This document shows, one piece after another, positions 39,685 to 48,998 of a DNA stretch of 64,000 nt (its first letter is position 1; every line of letters begins with the position of its first letter). Made by a program: the position numbers and the translations under genes. The notes beneath the pieces are model-generated. The model saw nothing but the letters and a program-made list of their open reading frames with translations, did no database searches and was not told the origin of the DNA. The stretch comes from Vibrio aerogenes (GTDB lineage: Bacteria; Pseudomonadota; Gammaproteobacteria; Enterobacterales; Vibrionaceae), in contig NZ_AP024861.1 of the NCBI RefSeq assembly GCF_024346755.1, positions 806,001 through 870,000 on the forward strand, in the 5' to 3' direction.

Positions 39685-39693
39685 CTCTATAAT
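39665..39693 (+). promoter_or_regulatory. rpsO promoter
   Basis: TTGCCT, 17-nt spacer, TATAAT. Predicted start near 39700; leader about 66 nt to the rpsO ATG. Confidence 0.75.
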
Positions 39694-39715
39694 CCCGGCT
39701 TCCCGTGTTGGCTGA

Positions 39716-39746
39716 GTCAGAGATTGGCTGACACATCTTAAAATCT
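39716..39746 (+). promoter_or_regulatory. Possible S15 autoregulatory pseudoknot in rpsO leader
   Basis: Stem GTCAG (39716-39720) with CTGAC (39728-39732); the loop AGATT (39721-39725) can pair with AATCT (39742-39746) just before the ribosome site, forming an H-type pseudoknot. S15 traps such a pseudoknot in E. coli. Confidence 0.5.
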
Positions 39747-39765
39747 AAACTCTCAGGAGAAATAT

Positions 39766-40035
39766 ATGTCTCTGAATGCTGAAACTAAAGCAGCAATCGT
39801 TGCTGAATACGCGCGTGGTGAAGGTGATACTGGTTCACCAGAAGTTCAGGTTGCACTGTTAAGTGCTTCTATTAACCACCTTCAAGGTCACTTTAAAGAG
39901 CACAAAGGCGATCACCATAGCCGCCGTGGTCTTCTGCGCATGGTTTCTCGTCGTCGTAAGCTTTTAGATTACCTGAAAAGTAAAGATCTTGAGCGTTACC
40001 ATGACCTGATCAAGCGTCTTGGTTTGCGTCGCTAA
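39766..40035 (+). CDS. rpsO: 30S ribosomal protein S15
   Basis: Primary 16S-binding protein of the platform. 89 residues, four helices; diagnostic [26 protein letters not shown] and RRRKLLDYL. Strong ribosome site CAGGAG. Own promoter and terminator; pnp is next. Confidence 0.98.
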   Translation: MSLNAETKAAIVAEYARGEGDTGSPEVQVALLSASINHLQGHFKEHKGDHHSRRGLLRMVSRRRKLLDYLKSKDLERYHDLIKRLGLRR

Positions 40036-40046
40036 GATATGTTTGT

Positions 40047-40074
40047 AAAAAAAGGGGCTTAAGCCCCTTTTTTT
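40047..40074 (+). terminator. Terminator after rpsO
   Basis: A7-GGGG / CCCC-T7 palindrome centred at 40060-40061. Read-through into pnp is expected from the conserved rpsO-pnp arrangement. Confidence 0.85.
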
Positions 40075-40156
40075 ATGTCTGAATTTAACAAAATTCTACA
40101 TGAGTAGTTTATACTACCGGGCATTAAAGCTGCCAGAATAGCTTTAAAATGACAAG

Positions 40157-40261
40157 CTCAGAGTATTGCAGTCACCGAAGTCGGCCAACAGGTCGCGGCT
40201 ATTCAAAACAGACTCAGGGAATAAGTCTTTTTTGACTAGTCGCGATTTGTAATGCTTTGAG
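40157..40261 (+). promoter_or_regulatory. Long stem in pnp leader (RNase III-type)
   Basis: CTCAGAGTATTGCA (40157-40170) pairs over 14 bp (three G-U) with 40248-40261, enclosing further hairpins, about 50 nt before the pnp ATG. E. coli pnp is autoregulated through RNase III cleavage of such a stem. Confidence 0.6.
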
Positions 40262-40307
40262 TATTAACAGATATAATCTGGGAAAATCCCAGGGCTAAGG
40301 AATTCGA

Positions 40308-42455
40308 ATGTTTGAAAAACCAATTGTAAAAACTTTCCAGTATGGAAATCACACAGTGACTCTTGAGACAGGTGTGATTGCCCGCCAGGCAACTGCCGCA
40401 GTCATGGTCACTATGGACGATACTTCAGTTTTTGTTTCTGTTGTTGGAAAAAAAGAAGCTGTCGAGGGGCAGGATTTCTTTCCACTGACCGTCAATTATC
40501 AGGAAAGAACCTATGCAGCAGGTAAAATTCCCGGAGGTTTCTTTAAACGTGAAGGTCGCCCTTCTGAAGGTGAAACACTGACAGCGCGTTTGATTGACCG
40601 ACCAATTCGCCCTCTGTTTCCTGATGGTTTTAAGAATGAAGTTCAGGTGATTGCGACAGTCATGGCTGTGAATCCTGATGTTCAACCAGATATCCCAAGT
40701 ATGATCGGTACTTCTGCTGCTTTGGCCATTTCTGGTATTCCTTTCAGCGGTCCGATTGCTGCAGCCCGTGTTGGACATATTAACGGACAATTAGTTCTTA
40801 ACCCAAGTATGACTGAGTTGAATGAGTCACGTTTGGATCTGGTTGTTGCTGGTACAGAAAATGCGGTATTAATGGTTGAATCTGAAGCCGATATTCTGAC
40901 AGAAGAAGAAATGTTGTCTGCAGTTGTTTTCGGTCACGAGCAACAGCAGGTTGTTATCCGTGCTATTAACGAATTTGCAGCTGAAGTGGCAACACCTGCA
41001 TGGGAATGGAACGCACCTGAAGTTGATACTGATCTTAAATCAGCAGTTGCAGAACTGGCAGAAAGTCGTCTGGTTGAAGCGTATCAGGTGACCGAAAAAC
41101 TGGCGCGTTATGAGCAGGTTGGTCAGATTAAAAATGACGTTGTTGAAGTTTTGTTGCAACGTGATGATGAGCTGGATGAAAACGATATCCGCAATATGCT
41201 TGGATCTCTTGAGAAGAATGTTGTCCGCAGCCGTATTATTTCCGGAGCACCAAGAATTGATGGCCGTGAAAAAGATATGGTTCGTGCGTTGGATGTCCGC
41301 ACTGGTGTATTACCTCGCGTACACGGGTCTGCACTCTTTACCCGGGGTGAAACTCAGGCTGTTGTAACAGCAACACTGGGTACTCAGAGAGATGCACAAA
41401 TCATTGATGAATTGACCGGAGAAAGAAAAGAGCATTTCCTTTTGCATTATAATTTCCCGCCATACTGTGTGGGTGAAACCGGCTTTGTTGGTTCACCAAA
41501 GCGTCGTGAAATTGGTCATGGCCGTCTTGCTAAGCGTGGTATTCAGGCGGTGATGCCAACTGCTGAAGAATTCCCGTATACAGTTCGTGTTGTTTCTGAA
41601 ATTACAGAATCCAACGGTTCATCTTCTATGGCTTCAGTGTGTGGTTCTTCTCTGGCACTTATGGACGCAGGCGTGCCGATTAAAGCTTCTGTTGCCGGTA
41701 TTGCAATGGGGCTTGTGAAAGAAGGTGAAGACTTTGTTGTTCTCTCAGATATTCTTGGTGATGAAGATCATTTGGGTGATATGGACTTTAAAGTCGCAGG
41801 TACTTCAGCGGGTGTGACTGCACTGCAAATGGATATCAAAATCGAAGGTATCACAAAAGAGATCATGCAGATCGCACTAAACCAGGCTAAAGGTGCCCGC
41901 CTGCATATTTTATCAGTGATGGATCAGGCGATTGACTCTGCCAGAGATGATATTTCTGAATTCGCTCCCCGTATTCACACCATGAAAATCAGTTCAGATA
42001 AGATCAAGGATGTGATTGGTAAAGGTGGTGCTGTTATCCGTGCATTAACGGAAGAGACCGGAACAACCATTGAAATTGAAGATGATGGTACGATTAAAAT
42101 CGCTGCCACTGAAGGGACAGCGGCCAAAGAAGCAATTCGCCGGATTGAAGAGCTGACTGCTGAAGTTGAAGTGGGCAAGATTTACACAGGTCGTGTTACC
42201 CGTATCGTTGACTTCGGTGCATTTGTTGCAGTTCTGGGTGCTAAGGAAGGCCTGGTACATATTTCTCAAATTGCTGAGCAACGTGTTGAGAAGGTCACCG
42301 ATTACCTGAAAGAAGGTCAGGATGTTCAGGTTAAAGTGCTTGAGATTGACAGACAAAACCGTATTCGTTTGAGTATGAAAGAAGCTGTTGAAAAAACTGA
42401 AGCACCAAAGGCAGAAGGTGATACTGAGCAGAAACCTGCTTCAAATGAAGAATAA
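40308..42455 (+). CDS. pnp: Polyribonucleotide nucleotidyltransferase (PNPase)
   Basis: 3'-5' phosphorolytic exoribonuclease, degradosome partner of RNase E. 715 residues: two RNase PH domains ([22 protein letters not shown] in shortened form: [10 protein letters not shown]; and the active second one with [12 protein letters not shown]), helical linker, KH domain with [10 protein letters not shown]1 domain with [17 protein letters not shown]. The ATG at 40308 follows AAGGAA. Acts on tails made by PcnB (left edge). Confidence 0.97.
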   Translation: MFEKPIVKTFQYGNHTVTLETGVIARQATAAVMVTMDDTSVFVSVVGKKEAVEGQDFFPLTVNYQERTYAAGKIPGGFFKREGRPSEGETLTARLIDRPIRPLFPDGFKNEVQVIATVMAVNPDVQPDIPSMIGTSAALAISGIPFSGPIAAARVGHINGQLVLNPSMTELNESRLDLVVAGTENAVLMVESEADILTEEEMLSAVVFGHEQQQVVIRAINEFAAEVATPAWEWNAPEVDTDLKSAVAELAESRLVEAYQVTEKLARYEQVGQIKNDVVEVLLQRDDELDENDIRNMLGSLEKNVVRSRIISGAPRIDGREKDMVRALDVRTGVLPRVHGSALFTRGETQAVVTATLGTQRDAQIIDELTGERKEHFLLHYNFPPYCVGETGFVGSPKRREIGHGRLAKRGIQAVMPTAEEFPYTVRVVSEITESNGSSSMASVCGSSLALMDAGVPIKASVAGIAMGLVKEGEDFVVLSDILGDEDHLGDMDFKVAGTSAGVTALQMDIKIEGITKEIMQIALNQAKGARLHILSVMDQAIDSARDDISEFAPRIHTMKISSDKIKDVIGKGGAVIRALTEETGTTIEIEDDGTIKIAATEGTAAKEAIRRIEELTAEVEVGKIYTGRVTRIVDFGAFVAVLGAKEGLVHISQIAEQRVEKVTDYLKEGQDVQVKVLEIDRQNRIRLSMKEAVEKTEAPKAEGDTEQKPASNEE

Positions 42456-42506
42456 AGTGACACCATAAGAAATGACGAGCTTTTTTATTTGAAAGCATGA
42501 TGTTAT

Positions 42507-42533
42507 AAAGGGAGCTTATATGCTCCCTTTTTT
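42507..42533 (+). terminator. Terminator after pnp
   Basis: AAAGGGAGC/GCTCCCTTT 9-bp stem, 6-nt loop, T6; lies 24 nt before nlpI. Confidence 0.85.
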
Positions 42534-42556
42534 AGATCTCTACAGGAGAAGATTTT

Positions 42557-43438
42557 GTGAAGTGGTTTCTCGCACTGTTAGCTGGTTTTAGTCTGTTAAT
42601 GACCAGTGGATGCGCAAGCATTGATTCAAAGCAGGTTCAGTGGTACTACCCGCCAATGGCAAGACCATTACAGCCCACTATTCAGCAAGAGGTAAAAATT
42701 GTCCGGCTAAGCCAGTTATTGCAGCGGGAGAAGTTATCAGATGAAGTCCGGGCAAAGCTCTTTTATGAAAGGGGCAATGCTTATGACGCGGTGGGCCTGA
42801 GAAATCTGGCCCGAATCGATTTCGAACAATCTTTACAGATGAACCCGGCTCAACCCGATGTATTTAATATTCTTGGTGTTTATTATACGGAGATTGGTCA
42901 ATACGATTCCGCTTATGATGCGTTTGATTCAACGCTGGAGATGGAACCGGATAATCTTTATGCACTGAGAAATCAGGCGGTGGCTTTATATTATGGTCAG
43001 CGCCCACATCTGGCACTTGAAGTGGTTGATCAAATGGATCAGGTCGAGGTTAATGATCCTTTTAATGCATTATGGCGCTACTTTATTGAGAGTGAACTGG
43101 CACCGGCAGATGCAAAAAAAACACTGTCTGAAACTTATGAGCATCGTACTGAAAAGCAGTGGGGATGGCTGTTGGTTTCAATGGTGCTGGAGAATACACC
43201 TGATAAAGAAGTGTTTAAACAAATTCTCGCAGGAACAAAAGATAATACAGTGCTTGCCCGCCGGTTGACAGAAGCTTATTTCTATCTGGGAAAACGTTAT
43301 CAGCTACAGGGAAAATATGCAGATGCGGTGTCTTTATACAAATTAGCGATTTCGTTTAATGTGTATGAATATGTCGAGCATCGTTATGCTTTTCTTGAAC
43401 TGGAGAATATCTATTTGATTTTGAAGCAAGATAAGTAA
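42557..43438 (+). CDS. nlpI: Lipoprotein NlpI
   Basis: Outer-membrane lipoprotein with TPR repeats that adapts proteases (Prc) and peptidoglycan hydrolases. 293 residues. Signal peptide ends in a lipobox-like TSGC (Cys19). TPR repeats at about 60-135 (ERGNAYDAVGLRNLARIDFEQSL, shortened here to its type) and near 235-270. GTG start at 42557 with AGGAG at good spacing. Downstream of pnp as in E. coli. Confidence 0.93.
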   Translation: MKWFLALLAGFSLLMTSGCASIDSKQVQWYYPPMARPLQPTIQQEVKIVRLSQLLQREKLSDEVRAKLFYERGNAYDAVGLRNLARIDFEQSLQMNPAQPDVFNILGVYYTEIGQYDSAYDAFDSTLEMEPDNLYALRNQAVALYYGQRPHLALEVVDQMDQVEVNDPFNALWRYFIESELAPADAKKTLSETYEHRTEKQWGWLLVSMVLENTPDKEVFKQILAGTKDNTVLARRLTEAYFYLGKRYQLQGKYADAVSLYKLAISFNVYEYVEHRYAFLELENIYLILKQDK

Positions 43439-43468
43439 ATTAAAGCTTCGCTGATACGGAGTTTGACT

Positions 43469-44779
43469 GTGTCTTCAGTTTATACTCAGTATTTTCGCTA
43501 CACAATTCCTACTGTAGCCGCGATGTTGATTAGCGGCTTATATCAGATTGTCGATGCAATTTTTGTTGGCCAGTACCTTGGAGCCGCAGGGCTGGCCGCT
43601 ATTAATATTGCCTGGCCGGTTGTCGGATTTATGACTGGTGTCGGCTTACTGGTCGGGGTTGGTACGGGTGCCATCACTTCTGTATACAAGGGACAGAATG
43701 ACATATTCTCGGCTCGTCAGACGATCTTAACCGGTTTTATACTTCTGATGATTCTGGCAGCTTTTCTTTCCCTGCTTATTCTTATATCGATTACACCAGT
43801 GCTCAAGTGGCAATCAGACGATCCTGAGGTATTAAATCAGGCACATCAGTATATGTCTGTTGTCATGATGACTTCTGTGTTTTCTCTTGCGGGCATTGCA
43901 CTTCCTTTTCTTATCCGAAATGATGACAGCCCTGGTGTTGCAACAGTACTTATGATTTTGGGAGCAATACTTAATATATGTTTTGATTATATTTTTATTG
44001 TTCTTTTCAATTTATCTTTAGCTGGTGCGGCGATGGCCACGGCCATTTCTCAGGTTGCAGTGACTGTATGTAGTATTCGTTATTTTTATTCATCACATGC
44101 AAAGTTGCGCTTAACATGGTCTGATTTTTCGTTTCGTTGGTCAGATAGTTATCAGATTATAACTATAGGTATATCTAGCCTGTTCACCTACATATACTGG
44201 GCAGTCATGGTTGCGCTTCATAATAGTCAGTTTGCCCGGTATGGTGGCACTGAAGTATTGGGGGCTTATACCATTCTGGGATATATCGTTACTTTTTACT
44301 ATCTGGTCTGTGAAGGTATTGCGCATGGCATGCAGCCTTTAGCCAGCTTTTATTATGGAGCCAAATCACCACATCTTGTTCGAAAGCTTTTATATCTCGC
44401 TCTGATTTTGGCCGTTACCTTCGGGATTTTGTTAACCACGGTGTTGAACCTTTATCCTCAAAGTATTATTTCACTTTTTAATGATGAGGATTATCAGTTA
44501 GCGCAACATGCTGTTCACGGAATCAGGATGCACCTTTTTGCTTTATGTCTGGATGGTATCCTTGTTGTGACGATTGTTTTCTATCAGTCTGTGAATCAGG
44601 GGAGGAAGGCAATGTTATTCTCTCTTGGAAACCTGTTTATCCAGATTCCATTTTTATTTTTATTACCTCTGTTCCTGAATATTAATGGTGTATGGTTGGC
44701 TTTTCCTTTGTCAAATATCGTATTAACTGTAATTATTTTTGGAATATTGGTCAAAGATCTGATTTATTCGTTTCGGTAA
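43469..44779 (+). CDS. MATE family multidrug/sodium antiporter
   Basis: Twelve-helix efflux protein, about 436 residues, with the two-lobe MATE repeat: first half starts YFRYTIPTVAAMLISGLYQ and has DAIFVGQYLGAAGLAAINIAWP; second half has GIAHGMQPLASFYYGA. Exports cationic compounds in exchange for Na+ or H+ (family knowledge); substrate not predictable. GTG at 43469 is chosen because CGGAG sits seven bases upstream; the frame also opens at a TTG two codons earlier. No linked regulator. Confidence 0.88.
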   Translation: MSSVYTQYFRYTIPTVAAMLISGLYQIVDAIFVGQYLGAAGLAAINIAWPVVGFMTGVGLLVGVGTGAITSVYKGQNDIFSARQTILTGFILLMILAAFLSLLILISITPVLKWQSDDPEVLNQAHQYMSVVMMTSVFSLAGIALPFLIRNDDSPGVATVLMILGAILNICFDYIFIVLFNLSLAGAAMATAISQVAVTVCSIRYFYSSHAKLRLTWSDFSFRWSDSYQIITIGISSLFTYIYWAVMVALHNSQFARYGGTEVLGAYTILGYIVTFYYLVCEGIAHGMQPLASFYYGAKSPHLVRKLLYLALILAVTFGILLTTVLNLYPQSIISLFNDEDYQLAQHAVHGIRMHLFALCLDGILVVTIVFYQSVNQGRKAMLFSLGNLFIQIPFLFLLPLFLNINGVWLAFPLSNIVLTVIIFGILVKDLIYSFR

Positions 44780-45045
44780 TTGACCTTTAAATTAGCTGAA
44801 TATGATTTGTGTATTTTTTGTGATTTTTATATTTTTTGTTTTACCAGTTATTTTAAGTTAAATATAAAAACTGTTAACTAATGAAATGTATCAGATACTC
44901 GTTTGATTATATGGATGATGTATTCCATTTTGATGTGATTAGTGTGAGATGGTGAATTATTTTATTGAGAATGAAGAAAGATTACTTATTATCCTTTGTC
45001 TAATGCTCATATGATTAAAATGATGCAAGTGCATGAGGAAAGTTT
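44780..45045. other. MATE-chemoreceptor intergenic region
   Basis: 266 bp, very AT-rich, no ORF. It probably carries the chemoreceptor promoter, but I see no convincing -35/-10 pair or terminator. Confidence 0.5.
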
Positions 45046-46926
45046 ATGAGTGCAAAAAATAAATTATTATCTTCTATTGGTTTTCTGTTTTTATTGGTTG
45101 TGTTTATTATTGTTACTATGAGTTATCTTTCTTTTAAAAATGCATCAGTTAAAAACTATACTGAAAAATTAATGAATAATGCTCACCTGATTTCCTATGC
45201 TGTTGAACAGCGTATGGAACGATATTTTGATGTGCTGACTTTGAGTGGAAATGAGATAAATATTGATTCTCGTGGGCACATTGATGAAGAGCAGCTAAGA
45301 AAGACACTCCATAACCTGGAAAGTAATCCTCATATTTTGAATGCTTTTTTTGCTTCAACCGATGGGGTCACCTACCGCCCGGGTGGACGCATTGCTGGGT
45401 TTAATGCCAAAGATAAACAAAGAGAATGGTTTAAGAAGGCGCTTAACGGTGATCAGTATGTAATCACGGCACCATTTAAAGCGATTACAGGAGAAACCGT
45501 GATGTCATTATCTATATTGATAAAAAGACATGGAAATATCGTTGGTGTTTTAGGTGTGAATATTACGCTGGATATGATCACTAAGTTTATTCAATCATTG
45601 ACCGATAATAATCAGTTGTTTGTTAGTAAAGAAGATGGATATATCGTTGCTGCAAGTGAACATCAGTATATTGGTCAGAATTTGTTTCAGATCCGGCCAT
45701 CCTATTCCCGTTACAGAGATATGGATGGTGCAAGTCATTTTTATCAGTATAAAGGAAAATCTTATTATTCAGTGAATGCAATTTCTGAAAAGTTAGGGTG
45801 GTCAGTTTGGGCTTGGGATAAGAAAGATAATATTGATGCAGCCTCTGAGGCTAATTTAATGACTGATGTTTATATTACGATTATTGCAATTACTTTTTCT
45901 TTGATTGTGACTTATTTTCTGGTCGTCAGATTGATGTATATGCCTATCGGTGGTGAGCCCAAAGAAATTGAAGCCATTATCCAAAGAGTTGCTGAAGGCG
46001 ATCTGACATTTCAGGTCTCTGATATCAGCAGAGAAACCGGTGTCTATGCTGCAATTATGGCAATGGTAAAAAACCTGAAATCAATTATAGAAGGTATTTA
46101 CGGCGCAATTGATCAACTGAATCACGCGTCTGTTCAAATGCTGGATACGACTTCAGCGGTAAAATCCAGTGCTGAATCTCAGATGGTTCAGCTTGAACAG
46201 ACAGCTACTGCCATGAATGAAATGACAGTGACAGTTGATGAGGTTGCCAGAAGTGCTTTACAGGCTTCTGGTGCTGCCAGAGAGTCTGGTGAACATTCTT
46301 CGCTGGGAATGAGCGTGGTCAGGGAAATGAATCAAAGTATTCAGGATTTGGCGACCGGAATCAAAGCAGTGGTTGATGTTAATACCGGACTTGAGAAAGA
46401 GACGCAAGGTATTGGCTCCATTCTTGAAGTGATTGACAGCATTTCTGAACAGACGAACTTGCTGGCTTTGAATGCTGCGATTGAAGCCGCACGAGCTGGT
46501 GAATATGGGCGGGGATTTTCTGTGGTGGCTGATGAAGTCCGTCACCTGGCGAACAGAACGAAGCAAAGTACGAATGAAATTCAGGATATGATCGTCAGGC
46601 TTCAACGGGAGGCACAGCACTCGGTTCAACTCATGCAAGACAACATGCTTGATGCTCAGACGACAGCAAAAAAATCAGAAATGGCCAATCAGGCACTTCA
46701 GGAAATTCAGAATGCCGTCTCTTTGATACAGGATATGAACAGTCAGATTGCTACTGCCGCTGAAGAACAAACCCATGTGGCCGGAGAAATTAATGCCAGT
46801 GTTGTTCAAATAAATGAACTGGCCCGGAACACCTTTGATGATGCATCAGGCAATAGCGGCCGGGCAGGTAAACTGGCAGAAGTTGCATCACAGCTTCATG
46901 AGTCTGTTAAAATTTTTAAAATCTGA
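45046..46926 (+). CDS. Methyl-accepting chemotaxis protein with dCache-type sensor
   Basis: Transmembrane chemoreceptor. 626 residues: TM1 about 8-29, periplasmic double-Cache region about 30-277 (contains the PYxD-like features around [18 protein letters not shown], shortened), TM2 about 278-302, HAMP about 303-355, then a signalling domain whose tip [20 protein letters not shown] is intact. No C-terminal pentapeptide for CheR tethering. Ribosome site AGGAAAG. Ligand unknown; dCache domains often bind amino acids, amines or organic acids. Confidence 0.93.
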   Translation: MSAKNKLLSSIGFLFLLVVFIIVTMSYLSFKNASVKNYTEKLMNNAHLISYAVEQRMERYFDVLTLSGNEINIDSRGHIDEEQLRKTLHNLESNPHILNAFFASTDGVTYRPGGRIAGFNAKDKQREWFKKALNGDQYVITAPFKAITGETVMSLSILIKRHGNIVGVLGVNITLDMITKFIQSLTDNNQLFVSKEDGYIVAASEHQYIGQNLFQIRPSYSRYRDMDGASHFYQYKGKSYYSVNAISEKLGWSVWAWDKKDNIDAASEANLMTDVYITIIAITFSLIVTYFLVVRLMYMPIGGEPKEIEAIIQRVAEGDLTFQVSDISRETGVYAAIMAMVKNLKSIIEGIYGAIDQLNHASVQMLDTTSAVKSSAESQMVQLEQTATAMNEMTVTVDEVARSALQASGAARESGEHSSLGMSVVREMNQSIQDLATGIKAVVDVNTGLEKETQGIGSILEVIDSISEQTNLLALNAAIEAARAGEYGRGFSVVADEVRHLANRTKQSTNEIQDMIVRLQREAQHSVQLMQDNMLDAQTTAKKSEMANQALQEIQNAVSLIQDMNSQIATAAEEQTHVAGEINASVVQINELARNTFDDASGNSGRAGKLAEVASQLHESVKIFKI

Positions 46927-46990
46927 ATCCATCGTTTGAGATTCAGGGGTGATCATGGAACTCCGGCAACCAGAGATTTCCGGTCGCCGG
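46923..46990. other. Two hairpins between chemoreceptor and ubiV
   Basis: CTGAATC/GATTCAG (46923-46929 with 46940-46946) and CCGGC-A-ACC/GGT-C-GCCGG (46963-46971 with 46982-46990). The genes converge here; neither hairpin has a T run. Confidence 0.5.
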
Positions 46991-46994
46991 GGTA

Positions 46995-47885
46995 TTACGC
47001 TGAAGGAAGGACTTTGGATAAACCGGCGATATTGTGCCAGTATCCATTACAGTAATGATCGTCCTGATGCAGACTGGCGGTGCGGTTTGTCTGGCTCATG
47101 GCTTTGAACTCATCCAGCCGCGTCAGAGTTTCTGTGCCCAAAGGACTTAGCCGGACAACATCGACTAAACCGGTCATGCCTGCCAGATCATTGATCAGGT
47201 TATAGCACTGCCCGGATTGAGTTTGAATACCATTGAGGTTAAAAACGGTCTGTCCTTCCTGACTTTGAGTCTGAATACCTGTCGGATAGGTAATACAACA
47301 GGTTTTACACTCGTCTTTGGGACGGTTTTCTGCACGGGCAGTAAAGCATCTGGCAGAGTAGGCCAGTGGCAGATATCCGTAGCTGAATACTTCAGTTTCA
47401 AATTGATTGCGTATTTTCAGTTCATCGCATTGGGTGAGCGTGTTTCTTAACCAGTCACGTGAAAGTTCGACGGGCATGCACCATCTTTTCATCCCTTTCT
47501 TAAGTAAAAAATGAATCGTGTTTGCATTGTAGCAATTGATTGCGGGACCAGCGGTAAACGGGACACCTGATTCACTGGCCAGTTGCACAGCGGAAACATC
47601 ATTCGCTTCGACAGTGAACTCACCGTTATCAATGTATTGCTTCATGACCGATAACTCGCTTCTTGATTCAAGTAAGGCCATAGTTGACAACACAATTTCT
47701 TTGCCGGATTTCGATAGTTCTCTGGCAATTTCAAGCCAGTGTTGGGGCTTGAGTTCCCGTCGTTTTGAACAGACTGTTTCACCAAGATAAATGATATCAG
47801 CCGCTGATTCCTTAGCGGATTGGTAGAATGCTTCAACATCCTGACGCGGCCAGTAATAAAGCACCGGACCAAGAGAATATTTCAT
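46995..47885 (-). CDS. ubiV: Ubiquinone biosynthesis protein UbiV (U32 family)
   Basis: With UbiU forms a [4Fe-4S] complex that hydroxylates ubiquinone precursors without O2. 296 residues. The four cluster cysteines of E. coli UbiV are at the same numbers: C39, C180, C193, C197. The start at 47885 (MKYSLGPVLYYWPR) was chosen by alignment, with GAGGAA upstream. It starts 13 nt after ubiU ends, so ubiUV is one operon. Confidence 0.94.
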   Translation of the reverse strand: MKYSLGPVLYYWPRQDVEAFYQSAKESAADIIYLGETVCSKRRELKPQHWLEIARELSKSGKEIVLSTMALLESRSELSVMKQYIDNGEFTVEANDVSAVQLASESGVPFTAGPAINCYNANTIHFLLKKGMKRWCMPVELSRDWLRNTLTQCDELKIRNQFETEVFSYGYLPLAYSARCFTARAENRPKDECKTCCITYPTGIQTQSQEGQTVFNLNGIQTQSGQCYNLINDLAGMTGLVDVVRLSPLGTETLTRLDEFKAMSQTNRTASLHQDDHYCNGYWHNIAGLSKVLPSA

Positions 47886-47898
47886 AATTGTTCCTCTT

Positions 47899-48909
47899 TC
47901 ACTGCCATTTTCTGTGATAAGCACCGAGTGTGGTTTGTGACCCTTCAGATATTTCTGCAAGTGCCTGGTTCCACGATTCTTTCACCTGATAGTTTTCGGG
48001 ATGTTGAAGATAGTGATCAATGGCTGCACGCCAGGTTTTGGTCACCAGCTCCACATAAGCAGGGCTGCGTTGGCGTCCTTCAATTTTGACTGATGCAACA
48101 TTAGCAGCGAATAAGTCAGGCAGCAGTGATAGGGTGTTCAGACTGGTCGGTTCTTCCAACGTGTGATAGCACTTGCGTTGCTCATCTATGTCGGCGATGA
48201 ACCTGCCTTTACATAATGTCGGATAACCTGCATTTTCTCCCGGAAGGTATCGATCGATCAGAATATTATTTAATCTTGACTCCATGCCCTGTGAGGTTTC
48301 CTGCCAGCGGACAAACTTTGCAGGAGAACAGGCGCCAACCGTATTCGGAGATTCACCGGTCATATAAGACGAAAGGTAACATCGTCCTTCAGACATGATG
48401 CAAAGACTGCCGAAGGCAAATACTTCCAGCTCGACATCAGATAAAGATTGTGAAAGCTGTTTAACCTGATGTACTGAAAGCACGCGCGGCAGCACAACCC
48501 GTTTGATATTGAAGTTCTGCCGGTAGAATTCAATCGCGGCAGTGTTTGTTGCTGATGCCTGTACGGAAAGGTGGAGATCCAGGTCCGGGTAATGAACAGA
48601 TGCATATTCCAGAATCGCAATATCGGCCACAATTAATGTATCCACACCAAGATCGGCCGCCTGATCGACGGCATTCGTCCAGCGATTGAAATGATTTGGA
48701 TGCGCGAAAGTATTCAGAGCGACATGTATTTTTTTCTTATGATCGTGTACGTATTGAACTGCTTTTTCTATTTTCTTTCCTGAAAAGTTGAGGCCGGCAA
48801 AATGGCGTGCATTAGTGTCATCTTTAAATCCGACATAAACAGCATCAGCGCCATAATTAATAGCTGCTTTCAGGGCGGGGAAATTTCCCGCAGGACAGAG
48901 AAGTTCCAT
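47899..48909 (-). CDS. ubiU: Ubiquinone biosynthesis protein UbiU (U32 family)
   Basis: Partner of UbiV in O2-independent ubiquinone synthesis. 336 residues. Begins MELLCPAGNFPALKAAI; cluster cysteines at 170, 177, 194 and 233, one off the E. coli positions. The U32 signature (EVFAFGSLCIMSEGRCYLSS) is present. The frame opens at a TTG three codons before the chosen ATG. Upstream is the c-di-GMP gene rather than ubiT. Confidence 0.94.
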   Translation of the reverse strand: MELLCPAGNFPALKAAINYGADAVYVGFKDDTNARHFAGLNFSGKKIEKAVQYVHDHKKKIHVALNTFAHPNHFNRWTNAVDQAADLGVDTLIVADIAILEYASVHYPDLDLHLSVQASATNTAAIEFYRQNFNIKRVVLPRVLSVHQVKQLSQSLSDVELEVFAFGSLCIMSEGRCYLSSYMTGESPNTVGACSPAKFVRWQETSQGMESRLNNILIDRYLPGENAGYPTLCKGRFIADIDEQRKCYHTLEEPTSLNTLSLLPDLFAANVASVKIEGRQRSPAYVELVTKTWRAAIDHYLQHPENYQVKESWNQALAEISEGSQTTLGAYHRKWQ

Positions 48910-48998
48910 GTTGAGCAATGAAATAAGTGATTCAGAATCTGTGGTACTTTATGGAAAAATAAGAGTGAATGATTTGATATTGGGCAGGTTTAATGAAA

